This document shows positions 7,752 to 15,831 of a DNA stretch of 64,000 nucleotides, piece after piece (within the stretch, counting starts at the first letter, position 1; the number at the start of each line of letters is the position of its first letter). The stretch covers positions 1 through 64,000 of the forward strand of contig CAWBSE010000002.1 in assembly GCA_963791425.1 (NCBI GenBank), in the 5' to 3' direction. Position numbers and translations under genes: made by a program. A model generated the notes under the pieces. The model did not search any database, was not told the origin of the DNA, and worked only from the letters and a program-made list of their open reading frames with translations. The DNA is from DATBLE01 sp963791425 (GTDB lineage: Bacteria > Actinomycetota > Thermoleophilia > Gaiellales > Gaiellaceae).

Positions 7752-8908
7752 ATCGCCCCCTCGCGAAGCTCCTCGACGCGGCCCACACGACCAAGGTCGC
7801 GGAACGTGAACGCGCCGAGGTAGACCGAGCCGAGATCGGCGACGTCGAGCGCCAGGTCCGCCGCGTCCTCCGTGCGCGTGGCCGCGCCGCCCTCGACCTT
7901 CCACCGCCCCTCGTTCCACGGGCAGAACTCGTCGCGCACGTCGAGCACGACGGCGTCATCGCCCGCGTACGTGCGCGCGGAGAGCGCGGCACCCACGTCG
8001 ACCAGCCGGCACCAGAGCCCGTCGCCGAGCGTCGGACGCGCGTAGTTCGGCCGGGCGAGCAGGAGGAAGAGCGGGTGGTCGACCGGCATCAGGAACGTGT
8101 TCGCGCTCTTCGTCCAGTCGATGTCGAGCAGGAACCGCCAGAGGGCGACGGTCGCCTCCGGCGTCGCGGCGACCACCTCGATCGCCCGCACCGCCGAGTC
8201 CGGCCCGAAGTCGCCCCACTCGCCGCTCAGCCGGTAGATCACGTAGCCCTGCGCCTCCCCGTCGACCTCGTGCACGACGAAGTGCTTGGGCCCGCCGCCT
8301 CCCCGAAACTCGGGCGGGTCGTGGAGCGTGCGCACCTCCCACCAGGCGGCGGTGCGCACGAACATCCCGGGACGGGTCGCCCGCACCGCGTCGTAGACGG
8401 CGGGGAACAGCTTCGCCGCCTCGTCCGCCTGGACGAACCGCACGCTCCCGGCCGGCTCGACCCCCGGACGGAACGCGTTGCGGTGCTTCGGGATCTCGAC
8501 GTTGAGGTTGAGCGAGGCGAGCCCGTAGCCGTACCGGCCGTAGATCGTCTCCTCCGAGGCGAAGAGGGTGGCGATCGGCTCGCCGCGCTCGTGCACGTCG
8601 TCGAGCTGGGCGCGCATCATCGAGCGGAGGATCCCGCGGCGCCGGTGGGTCGGGAGAACGCCGACGATCGTGACCCCGGCGCACGGAACCGACGCCCCGC
8701 CGGGCACGGTCGTCATGAACGAGAACGCGCCGGCACCGCCGACGATCTTGCCGTCGTCGACGGCGGCGTGCATCCGCTCCAGCTCGAAATTCCTGAGCCA
8801 GCGCTCCGCCCACTCCTCGGTCGGCCTCTCGCGTGCGAAGTAGTGCGTGATCGCGCCGGCGGCGTCACGCAGCTCGTCGGTGCTCGTGCAGGGGCGAACC
8901 TCGATCAT
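7691..8908 (-). CDS. Eis-like GNAT N-acetyltransferase
   Basis: A 405-residue protein with the three-part build of mycobacterial Eis (enhanced intracellular survival) enzymes: an N-terminal GNAT domain (VLPTHRRRGILRSMM near residue 90, TLFASEETIYGRYGYG near 115), a second GNAT-like region without the full acetyl-CoA motif, and a C-terminal sterol-carrier-like domain ending in a terminal aromatic residue (EIF). The length matches the family (about 400). Eis enzymes acetylate several amines on aminoglycosides or proteins; the substrate here is unknown. The ATG at 8908 overlaps the helicase stop by four bases (ATGA), so it is co-translated with it. Confidence 0.85.
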   Translation of the reverse strand: MIEVRPCTSTDELRDAAGAITHYFARERPTEEWAERWLRNFELERMHAAVDDGKIVGGAGAFSFMTTVPGGASVPCAGVTIVGVLPTHRRRGILRSMMRAQLDDVHERGEPIATLFASEETIYGRYGYGLASLNLNVEIPKHRNAFRPGVEPAGSVRFVQADEAAKLFPAVYDAVRATRPGMFVRTAAWWEVRTLHDPPEFRGGGGPKHFVVHEVDGEAQGYVIYRLSGEWGDFGPDSAVRAIEVVAATPEATVALWRFLLDIDWTKSANTFLMPVDHPLFLLLARPNYARPTLGDGLWCRLVDVGAALSARTYAGDDAVVLDVRDEFCPWNEGRWKVEGGAATRTEDAADLALDVADLGSVYLGAFTFRDLGRVGRVEELREGAIYRADAGFRTEGAPWCPEIF

Positions 8909-11055
8909 GCGATCTTCTCCAAGGGGGCATATTCGAGCATGAGCCGCCGCTCGGCGCCGTCCTCGGCAAAGCGCACCGTGACGACGCCGCCCGGCTCGAC
9001 GCGAACAACGACACCCTCGCCGAGGGTGCCGTGGCGCACCGAGTCGCCGGTCGAGAGATCGGGGACGTCGTCGCGCGGGGTGACATCGCGTGCGCCGTAG
9101 CCGCTCCACGAGGCGGGGCGCAGCCGTTCGCTGACGACGCCCTCCTCGGGCAGCTCGTCGAGGAAGCGCGACGGCAGGTTGAACGTCCGGTTGCCCCAGA
9201 GCGAGCGCGAGGTCGCGTGGGTGAGCACGAGGCGCTCCTGCGCGCGGGTCATTCCGACGTAGGCGAGGCGGCGCTCCTCCTCGACGCCCTGCTCCTCGAT
9301 CGAGCGGATGTGCGGGAAGATCCCCTCCTCCACGCCGATCATGAACACCGCCTTGAACTCGAGACCCTTGGCGTTGTGCAGGGTCATCAGGGTGACGAGG
9401 CTCTGCTCGCCGCGGATCGCGTCCTGGTCGGAGTACAGCGAGATCTCCTGGAGGAAGCCGGAGAGGCTCGGCTCCTGCGCCTGCTGGAGGTACTCGCGGC
9501 CGACGCCGACGAGCTCCTGGAGGTTCTCCATGCGGCCCTGCGACTCGATCGTCCGCTCGGCCTCGAGCGACTCGACGTAGCCGGAGCGCTCGAGCACCGC
9601 CTCGATCAGGTCTGGGACGGACAGGTCCTGCGCCGCCGCCTGCAGCGAGATCAGCAGCGTGCGGAGCGCGGACACGCACTTCAGCGGCGCGGCGCCGATG
9701 CCGGCCTCCTCGGGATAGGCGAGCGCCTCGAACAGTGAGATTCCCCGGCCGTCGGCGTACGCCTGGAGCTTCGAGAGCGTGGTGTCGCCGATCCCGCGGC
9801 GGGGGCGGTTGGCGATCCGCAGCAGCGAGACGGCGTCGAACGGGTTGTCGAGCACCTGGAGGTACGCGACGAGATCCTTGACTTCCGCCCGCTCGTAGAA
9901 TCGCGGCCCGCCGATCACCTGGTACGCGATCCCCTGCCGGACGAGCACGTCCTCGAGCACGCGCGACTGCGCGTTCGTCCGGTAGAACACCGCGACCTCG
10001 TCGGACGAGTAGCCCTCCTCGACCAGCGCGGCGATCTCGGCGGCGACGAACCGCGCCTCGGCGTGCTCGTCCTCGACCTCGATCGTGTGCACCGGGCGGC
10101 CCTCGCCGAGGTCGGACCAGAGGTTCTTCTCCTTGCGCTCGCGGTTGTTCTGGATCACCGCGTTCGACGCGCGGAGGATCGTGTTCGTCGAGCGGTAGTT
10201 CTGCTCCAGCGGGATCACGCGTGTCTCGGGGAAGTCGCGCTCGAACTCCATGATGTTGCGGATGTCGGCTCCTCGGAACGCGTAGATCGACTGGTCCGGA
10301 TCTCCGACGACCATCAGGTTCCGGTGCTTGCCGGCGAGCAGCTGCAGCAGCCGGTACTGGGCGTGGTTCGTGTCCTGGTACTCGTCGACCATCACGTAGC
10401 GGAACGCCTTGCTCCACTTCGCGAGGGCCTCGGGGAAGCGCTCGAGCACCTCGACGGTGAGCATCAGCATGTCGTCGAAGTCCACCGCGTTCGAGGCGTG
10501 CATCCGCTTCTGGTAGAGCGCGTACACCTCGGCGACGGTCTGGTCGTAGAACGACGAGACGCGGGCCATGTAGTCGTCCGGAGAGATGAGCTGGTTCTTC
10601 GCGTTCGAGATCTGCGAGTGGATCCCGCGCGGGACGAACCGCTTCGGGTCGCGATCCAACGCCTCCAGGCACTGCTTCGTCAGCCGCACCTGGTCGGCCG
10701 AGTCGTAGATCGTGAAGCTCGACTTGTAGCCCAGCCGCGGTGCCTCGCTGCGCAGGATCCGGCCGCACGCGGCGTGGAAGGTGAGGATCCAGATCGCGCG
10801 CGCGACGCCGCCGAGGAGATCCTCGAGCCGCTCGCGCATCTCCCCCGCCGCCTTGTTCGTGAACGTGATCGCGAGGATCTCGCTCGGCTGGACGCCGCAC
10901 GTCGCGATCAGGTGCCCCACCCGGTGGGTGAGGACGCGCGTCTTCCCGGAGCCCGCGCCGGCGATCACCAGGAGCGGCCCTTCGGTGGTCAGCACGGCCT
11001 CGCGCTGGGAGTCGTTCAGGTCGGCGAGGTACTGGTCGGGCGCGGCGGTCGGCAC
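8905..11055 (-). CDS. pcrA: ATP-dependent DNA helicase PcrA/UvrD
   Basis: A superfamily 1A helicase of about 716 residues that unwinds DNA 3' to 5' in nucleotide excision repair and transcription-coupled clearing. LNDSQREAV is the Q motif; GAGSGKT (about residues 33-39) is Walker A; ITFTNKAAGEM is motif Ia; VDEYQD is Walker B; VGDPDQSIYAFRGA is motif III; EQNYRST is motif IV; TLMTLHNAKGLEF is motif V; VGMTRAQ is motif VI. The C-terminal GDSVRHGTLGEGVV is the PcrA-type Tudor-like domain. I chose GTG 11055: GAGG lies just upstream, and the longer frame adds only low-complexity residues. Confidence 0.92.
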   Translation of the reverse strand: MPTAAPDQYLADLNDSQREAVLTTEGPLLVIAGAGSGKTRVLTHRVGHLIATCGVQPSEILAITFTNKAAGEMRERLEDLLGGVARAIWILTFHAACGRILRSEAPRLGYKSSFTIYDSADQVRLTKQCLEALDRDPKRFVPRGIHSQISNAKNQLISPDDYMARVSSFYDQTVAEVYALYQKRMHASNAVDFDDMLMLTVEVLERFPEALAKWSKAFRYVMVDEYQDTNHAQYRLLQLLAGKHRNLMVVGDPDQSIYAFRGADIRNIMEFERDFPETRVIPLEQNYRSTNTILRASNAVIQNNRERKEKNLWSDLGEGRPVHTIEVEDEHAEARFVAAEIAALVEEGYSSDEVAVFYRTNAQSRVLEDVLVRQGIAYQVIGGPRFYERAEVKDLVAYLQVLDNPFDAVSLLRIANRPRRGIGDTTLSKLQAYADGRGISLFEALAYPEEAGIGAAPLKCVSALRTLLISLQAAAQDLSVPDLIEAVLERSGYVESLEAERTIESQGRMENLQELVGVGREYLQQAQEPSLSGFLQEISLYSDQDAIRGEQSLVTLMTLHNAKGLEFKAVFMIGVEEGIFPHIRSIEEQGVEEERRLAYVGMTRAQERLVLTHATSRSLWGNRTFNLPSRFLDELPEEGVVSERLRPASWSGYGARDVTPRDDVPDLSTGDSVRHGTLGEGVVVRVEPGGVVTVRFAEDGAERRLMLEYAPLEKIA

Positions 11056-11153
11056 GTCCTCGATGCTACCCGGGCGACCGGGTCCTGTTTCGGGCGCGTC
11101 CGGGCCGACCGAGGCCGGTCGGCCGATACCCTGAATCTGCAATCGCCGGCACG

Positions 11154-11182
11154 GTGTCCGAAACGGACATGGCAGGGTCTGA
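11154..11182. repeat. Dispersed palindrome-family repeat, copy 1
   Basis: This carries GTGTCCGAAACGG (11154-11166) followed directly by ACATGGCAGGGTCTGA. Both halves recur elsewhere: the first at 48168-48180 and, with one change, at 22139-22151; the second at 21988-22010 and 22111-22130. It lies in the gap between the helicase gene and the UPF0104-type gene. Confidence 0.6.
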
Positions 11183-11184
11183 GA

Positions 11185-11219
11185 GCCGGGCTCGACGGTC
11201 TTGCTTCTGCGAGCCCGGC
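11185..11219 (-). terminator. GC-rich hairpin downstream of the UPF0104-type gene
   Basis: A perfect 10-bp inverted repeat, GCCGGGCTCG and CGAGCCCGGC, with a 15-base loop. It sits after the stop of the minus-strand gene at 11286 and before the helicase start. No T-run follows, so it would be an L-shaped or weak terminator at most. It could also be part of the neighbouring repeat. Confidence 0.35.
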
Positions 11220-11285
11220 GTCCTGCAACGCGCGAAGCGCGAGCAGACCCTTCTGGTGTCGGAAGTGTGACGAGAGCGGAACGTT

Positions 11286-12230
11286 TCAGCGCCGGGCGAG
11301 CGCGGCGCGCGGGAGCTCCGCGAACCGGCGGCCGTACAGCGCGATCCCGACGATCGCGGCCGAGGCGGTGATCACGCTCGCCATCACCGGCATGACCAGG
11401 CTCGCCGCGACCGCGGTCGCGCCTGCATGGCCGACCATCGCCAGCGCGCCGACGGCGGCCCCCTGGTAGAGGCCGGCGTTGCCGGGCAGGATCGGGGCGG
11501 TGTTCGCGAGGCCCGTCACGGTCATGTAGACGAGTGCCGCGCCGACGCCGACGTGGACGCCGACGGCGTTGAGCGTCAGGGTGCAGCCGATCCAGCGCAC
11601 GGCCCAGGTGGCAACGAGGATCGCGAGGGTGCGCAGAAGTACGATCCGCGGCGCCGCGGCCGCGGCGAGGAAGCCGTCGGCCCACTTCGGGAGCTTCCGG
11701 CCGAGCTTGCGGTGGAGCAGCCACGCAGCCAGGATCCCGCCGCCGGCCAGCGCGATGGCGCCGAGCAGCGCGCCCTTCGCCCAGTGGGGCACGGGCAGGA
11801 AGGCGCCGGCGGTTACACCGATCATGCAGAACGCCATCGCCTCGAGCAGGTGCGCGGACAGCAGGCTCCCACCCGCGCGTGGCACGCCCGGCCAGCGCTC
11901 GGCCGACGCGGCGCGGAGCACCGCGATTTTCGAGGCCTCACCGAGCCGCCCGGGGAGAACGGTGTCGAGGAACGAGCCGACCGCGCTGGCCGCGTATATC
12001 GCGCGGAACGGGACGTCGGCACCGAGCGTCTGGCGCCACGCGAGCGCCCGCATCGGCTGCACGATCGCGCCGACGCCGAACGCGGCGGCGAGCAACAGCC
12101 AGTTCGGGCTGGTCGCGGCCGAGACGGCGCCGCCGGCCATGTGCCGCGCGACGACGACGAACCCCGCGACGGTCGCGATCGCGATCGCCAGGGGAAGGAT
12201 GTACGTGCGCATGCGAGGGCCGGCCGCCAT
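11286..12230 (-). CDS. UPF0104 / lysylphosphatidylglycerol-synthase-like membrane protein
   Basis: A 314-residue polytopic membrane protein with roughly eight hydrophobic spans. FLDTVLPGRLGEASKI around residue 88 and LANTAPILPGNAGLYQG around residue 243 are the two conserved loops of the UPF0104 family (transmembrane part of lysylphosphatidylglycerol synthases and AglD-like proteins). There is no C-terminal aminoacyl-transferase domain, so this is the stand-alone flippase-like half and its substrate is not known. Two starts are possible, residue 1 or the ATG six codons in (MRTYILPLAIAIA). It is separated from the CinA-like gene by about 50 bases. Confidence 0.8.
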   Translation of the reverse strand: MAAGPRMRTYILPLAIAIATVAGFVVVARHMAGGAVSAATSPNWLLLAAAFGVGAIVQPMRALAWRQTLGADVPFRAIYAASAVGSFLDTVLPGRLGEASKIAVLRAASAERWPGVPRAGGSLLSAHLLEAMAFCMIGVTAGAFLPVPHWAKGALLGAIALAGGGILAAWLLHRKLGRKLPKWADGFLAAAAAPRIVLLRTLAILVATWAVRWIGCTLTLNAVGVHVGVGAALVYMTVTGLANTAPILPGNAGLYQGAAVGALAMVGHAGATAVAASLVMPVMASVITASAAIVGIALYGRRFAELPRAALARR

Positions 12231-12281
12231 TCCCTGGCCATCGGCGCCGTGCGGCGGGAACGGTTCCCTCGTACGGGGGAG

Positions 12282-12992
12282 CTAGACCGCGCCGTCCAGC
12301 AACGGCTCGATCCACGCCGCCGCCGCGGCGAGCGCACCGGCGTCGGCCGACTTGAGCACGACCTCGACCTCCGGGCCTCCCTCGGCGAAGCTCGGATACG
12401 ACCCGACCAGCACCGACGGATACCGCGTGCCCGTCTCCTCGAGCACGGCGACGATGCGGCTCTCGGTCGTCCGGTAGGTGCGTCGCCAGCTGCCGATCGG
12501 CGCACCGGTGCGCAGCTCTTCCGCAATCGTCTCGAACATCGCCTCCATCTCCGAGGGCAGGCCCGGGAGGACGTAGACGTTCTGGATCGCGAAGCCCGGC
12601 GCTCCGCCGTTCTCGATCTCCAGCGGACGGCTCCCCTCCGGGAGCAGCGCCCAGCGGGCGGCGTAGTCGGGATCCCTCGTGAAGCGGGCGCGGAGCCGTG
12701 CGGCGACCTCCGGCTGCTCCACCTGCGGGACGCCGAACGCGGCGGCGATCGACTCGCGTGTGACGTCGTCGGGCGTCCCGCCCAGCCCGCCGGTGACGAT
12801 CACGACATCGGCGGCGGCCGCCTGCTCGCGCACGAACACGGCGACACCGTCGATCTCGTCCGCGATCACCGCGATCAGCGCCACCTCCAGCCCGAGACCT
12901 GCCAGCCGGCGGGCCAGCCAGCTGCCGTTCGTGTTCTCGACATCTCCCGAGAGGAGCTCGTTGCCGACGGTGACGATCGCCGCGCGGGGCAT
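12282..12992 (-). CDS. CinA-type molybdopterin-binding-fold protein
   Basis: A 236-residue protein matching the N-terminal MoCF domain of CinA (competence/damage-inducible protein A), which in studied relatives is an ADP-ribose pyrophosphatase-type hydrolase. GNELLSGDVENTNGSWLARRL and VIVTGGLGGTPDDVTRE are the signature blocks, and VYVLPGLPSEMEAMFE is the third. The C-terminal nicotinamide-mononucleotide deamidase domain of full-length CinA is absent, so it is a short-form protein. It lies 10 bases after the cobalamin ATPase end, on the same strand but downstream of it; a separate function from the ABC transporter is likely. Confidence 0.85.
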   Translation of the reverse strand: MPRAAIVTVGNELLSGDVENTNGSWLARRLAGLGLEVALIAVIADEIDGVAVFVREQAAAADVVIVTGGLGGTPDDVTRESIAAAFGVPQVEQPEVAARLRARFTRDPDYAARWALLPEGSRPLEIENGGAPGFAIQNVYVLPGLPSEMEAMFETIAEELRTGAPIGSWRRTYRTTESRIVAVLEETGTRYPSVLVGSYPSFAEGGPEVEVVLKSADAGALAAAAAWIEPLLDGAV

Positions 12993-13002
12993 CCTCCGAG
13001 TA

Positions 13003-13779
13003 TTACCTGCTCCGGACCGGGACGACCACCTGGCCGTCGAGCACCCTGACCCGCGCGCCGTAGTGCTCCGCGATCAGCGGCTCGGTCAGGACCTCCGCGG
13101 GGCCGCCGTGAGCGACGACGCGGCCGCCGGACAGCAGGATCAGCCGCGAGGCGTACTGGCCCGCGAGCGTCAGGTCGTGCATCGCGCCGAGAACGGTGAG
13201 GCCGGCGTCGAGACGCAGCGCGTCGATCAGCTCCAGCGCCTCCTGCTGCCGCCCGGCGTCCAGGGCGCTGGTCGGCTCGTCGAGCAGGAGCAGCTGCGCC
13301 TCCTGTGCGAGCGCCCGCGCGAGCACCGCCCGCTGCCGCTCGCCGCCGGAGAGCGTCCCGAGCTCGCGCTCGGCGAGCTCGGCGAGATCGAGCCGCGCGA
13401 GCGCCGCCTCCGACGCCGACAGGTCGCGTCTGCTCTCGCGGCCGATGTACGAGACGTACGGCGTGCGTCCGAGCAGCACGTACTCGCGAACGGTCATCCC
13501 GGCCGGCATCATCGGCGACTGCGGGACGATCGCCACACGGCGCGCGATGTCCTTGCGGCGGAGCCCCTTCACCACCTCACCGCCGAGACGGATCTCCCCG
13601 CGGTGGGCGACCAGCCCCGCGATCGCGCGGAGCAGGCTCGTCTTGCCGGCGCCGTTCGGCCCGATCAGGGTCACCCAGTCGCCCTGCTCGACCACGAACG
13701 AAACGCCGTCGACGACGTTGCGGCCGCCGAGCTCGACCGTCACCCGCTCGAGGGCCAGCTCCGTCACGGGGTCGCTCAT
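13003..13779 (-). CDS. btuD: Cobalamin/iron-complex ABC transporter, ATPase subunit
   Basis: A 258-residue ABC ATPase of the FecE/BtuD type. GPNGAGKTSLL is Walker A, LSGGERQRAVLARAL the signature, LLLLDEPTSALD Walker B, and GAMHDLTLA the H-loop. It energises the permease encoded just upstream. The ATG at 13779 overlaps the permease stop by four bases (ATGA). The three-gene set follows a cobalamin riboswitch, so vitamin B12 or cobinamide is the expected cargo. A haem or siderophore role is less likely for that reason. Confidence 0.88.
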   Translation of the reverse strand: MSDPVTELALERVTVELGGRNVVDGVSFVVEQGDWVTLIGPNGAGKTSLLRAIAGLVAHRGEIRLGGEVVKGLRRKDIARRVAIVPQSPMMPAGMTVREYVLLGRTPYVSYIGRESRRDLSASEAALARLDLAELAERELGTLSGGERQRAVLARALAQEAQLLLLDEPTSALDAGRQQEALELIDALRLDAGLTVLGAMHDLTLAGQYASRLILLSGGRVVAHGGPAEVLTEPLIAEHYGARVRVLDGQVVVPVRSR

Positions 13780-14786
13780 GTCGCCATCCGTCTCGACGTG
13801 CGCAGGAGGACCGCGAAGAACGGCGCCCCGAAGAACGCGGTGACCACGCCGATCGGCAACTCGCCCGGCGAGACGGCCGTTCGCGCGATCACGTCGGCGA
13901 ACACGAGGAAGCCGGCGCCGACGAGGATCGAGAGCGGCAGCAGGAGCCGGTAGCTCGGCCCGACCACGAGCCGGATCGCATGCGGGACGATGATCCCGAC
14001 GAACCCGATCAGCCCCGCGTAGGCGACGGCCGCCGCGGTACCGACCGTCGCGCAGACGACGACGGCGAGACGGACGCGGCCGACGTGGACGCCGAGGCTC
14101 GCCGCCTCCTCGTCCCCCACGCTGAGAACGTCGAGCAGGCGCCGGTGGAGGAGGATCCCGACCGTCGCGACCGCGACGTACGGAAGCAGCATCCGCACCT
14201 CGTACCAGCCCGCGCTGGGCAGGCCTCCGAGGATCCACGAGTACACGCGCAGAAGCGTGTCCGAGTGCTGCTGCTGGACGAATGTCTGCACCGCCGTGAA
14301 GAACGAGGCGACGGTGACTCCGGCGAGGACGAGCGTCGCGCCGCCCGAGCCCCGGCCGGCCGAGCGGCCGATCAGATAGGCGGTCACGACCGCCACCCCG
14401 CCGCCGATGAACGCGGCGGGCGGCAGCAGATACGTGCCCCGCCCGTAGACGACGGCGAGCGTCGCGCCGAGCCCGGCGCCGGCCGCGACGCCGAGCAGGT
14501 ACGGATCGGCGAGCGGGTTCCGGAAGACGCCCTGGTACGACGCACCCGCGAGCGCCAGCATCGAGCCGACGAGCGCGCCGAGGACGACTCGCGGGATGCG
14601 GATCTTCCAGAGGATGTCCTGCTCCGCCGGGGACAGACTCGAATGGACGTGCAGGAACGGGATCTTCGACGCGAGGAACTGGAGGACCTCGCCGATGCCG
14701 ATGTGGACGGGACCGACGAGGATCCCGGTGAGCAGGGCGGCGACCAGGAAGGCCACCGCCCCGAGGATCCAGAGCCGCTGCCTCAC
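13776..14786 (-). CDS. btuC: Cobalamin ABC transporter permease (FecCD family)
   Basis: A 336-residue FecCD-family permease with about ten membrane spans. RIPRVVLGALVGSMLALAG and YQGVFRNPLADPYLLG in the first half are the family signature, and GLIGFVGIIVPHAIRL in the second half contains the cytoplasmic coupling loop. It starts at GTG 14786, overlapping the stop of the binding-protein gene (GTGA). The longer open frame upstream is only an artefact of the binding-protein gene on the same strand. Two copies would assemble with two ATPase subunits. Confidence 0.88.
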   Translation of the reverse strand: MRQRLWILGAVAFLVAALLTGILVGPVHIGIGEVLQFLASKIPFLHVHSSLSPAEQDILWKIRIPRVVLGALVGSMLALAGASYQGVFRNPLADPYLLGVAAGAGLGATLAVVYGRGTYLLPPAAFIGGGVAVVTAYLIGRSAGRGSGGATLVLAGVTVASFFTAVQTFVQQQHSDTLLRVYSWILGGLPSAGWYEVRMLLPYVAVATVGILLHRRLLDVLSVGDEEAASLGVHVGRVRLAVVVCATVGTAAAVAYAGLIGFVGIIVPHAIRLVVGPSYRLLLPLSILVGAGFLVFADVIARTAVSPGELPIGVVTAFFGAPFFAVLLRTSRRMAT

Positions 14787-15631
14787 CGCTTCAGGTGCGC
14801 GAGCGCCCCGGCGACTGCCCTGACGAAGTTGACGATGCGCGGCCCCCAACGGGACGCGATCGAGTCGTCGATGCGGACGATCGTGCCGGAGCGAACGGCC
14901 TTGACCGTGGCCCAACCGGGCCGCCCGGCGACTGTCTTCGGGCTCTGCGCGCAGCAGGCGATGTCGGCGAGGACGACGATGTCCGGGCTCTGCGAGACGA
15001 CGTACTCCGCGGAGAGCTGCGGGTAGCCGCTGCCTCCGGTGTCGGCCGCGTCGGCGATGTTCTTCAGCCCGAACAGCTGGTACACCCGTCCGATGAACGT
15101 GTTCGACGTGACCGAGTAGAGATCGGGCCCGAGCTCGTGGTAGACGCTCAGCCCGCGGGCGCGCGGCGTCGCCTTCTTCAGCAGCGCGGCGATGTTCGTC
15201 TTCATCGAGGTGACGACCTTCGTCGCCTCCGCGACGTGGCTGGTGATCTTGCCGAGCGCGAGGATCTGCGTGTAGGCGCCGGCGATGTCCTTGGCGGCGT
15301 CCTGGACGATCACCCGGATGCCGAGACCGCGAAGCGTCGAGACGAAGCCGTTCGGGTCGTACGAGACGATGACGAGGTCGGGCTTGTAGCCGGCGATCGC
15401 CTCGACGTTCGGGGTGAAGCCGGAGAGCGATGTGCGCGGTGCCGACTTCGGATAGTCGGACTGATCGTCGACGGCGATCACCTGCGGGCCGGCGCCGATC
15501 GCGAACAGCGATTCCGTCGCCGTCGGGGAGAGCGAGATGATCCGGTGCGGGGTCGTGGCAGCCGGGGAACCGGGTGCGGCGACGAGCACCACGAGAAGTG
15601 CTACGAGAAGTCCGGGAATGAGCCTGGACAC
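14783..15631 (-). CDS. btuF: Cobalamin ABC transporter substrate-binding protein
   Basis: A 282-residue exported protein. Residues 1-24 form a signal peptide (SRLIPGLLVALLVVLVAA, cut probably after SPA). No lipobox cysteine is present, so it may be held by its signal anchor or be free. HRIISLSPTATESLFAIG is the start of the two-lobed TroA/BtuF fold; YKPDLVIVS and QSPDIVVLAD are the paired strands. It binds the ligand outside the membrane and hands it to the permease. The ATG at 15631 lies about 35 bases after the riboswitch, and GGAAGGAGG sits in the right place upstream. Confidence 0.88.
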   Translation of the reverse strand: MSRLIPGLLVALLVVLVAAPGSPAATTPHRIISLSPTATESLFAIGAGPQVIAVDDQSDYPKSAPRTSLSGFTPNVEAIAGYKPDLVIVSYDPNGFVSTLRGLGIRVIVQDAAKDIAGAYTQILALGKITSHVAEATKVVTSMKTNIAALLKKATPRARGLSVYHELGPDLYSVTSNTFIGRVYQLFGLKNIADAADTGGSGYPQLSAEYVVSQSPDIVVLADIACCAQSPKTVAGRPGWATVKAVRSGTIVRIDDSIASRWGPRIVNFVRAVAGALAHLKR

Positions 15632-15667
15632 GAATCCTCCTTCCGCGAGGGGTTCGAGCGTTTACGC

Positions 15668-15813
15668 GGCGACCGGAAGGTCTTCTGACTCGGGGCTCCC
15701 CCTCCGCCACCTTCCCGGCCGGAGCCAGTGGTGTTCGGGCGAAGGGCATCTCCCCTTACAGCGGCGGGACCGTCCCGGACTTGCACCGGGTTCCCTTACC
15801 GAGCGCCTATCGC
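15668..15813 (-). promoter_or_regulatory. Cobalamin (adenosylcobalamin-type) riboswitch
   Basis: On the minus strand the leader of the binding-protein gene contains GGTGCAAGTCCGGGACGG, CCGCCGCTGTAAGGGGAG, the core CCACTGGC (plus-strand 15724-15731) and the B12 box AGTCAGAAGACCTTCCGG (plus-strand 15673-15690). These come in the order and spacing of the cobalamin class. Binding of the coenzyme would shut off the transporter genes, probably by covering the ribosome binding site, since no terminator with a T-run follows. The 5' edge abuts the end of the sugar dehydrogenase gene. Confidence 0.9.
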
Positions 15814-15831
15814 AGCGGAGACTACCAGCCG

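Noticed and set aside
6833..9100. 755-codon plus-strand open frame rich in Arg, Asp and Val
   Set aside because: It lies antisense to the stress regulator and Eis-like genes, shows no domain, and its composition is that of the mirror frame of GC-rich coding DNA.
7691..10900. A 1069-residue fusion of helicase-like and acetyltransferase sequence
   Set aside because: The first part is an out-of-frame reading of the helicase; the true acetyltransferase starts at the ATG overlapping the helicase stop.
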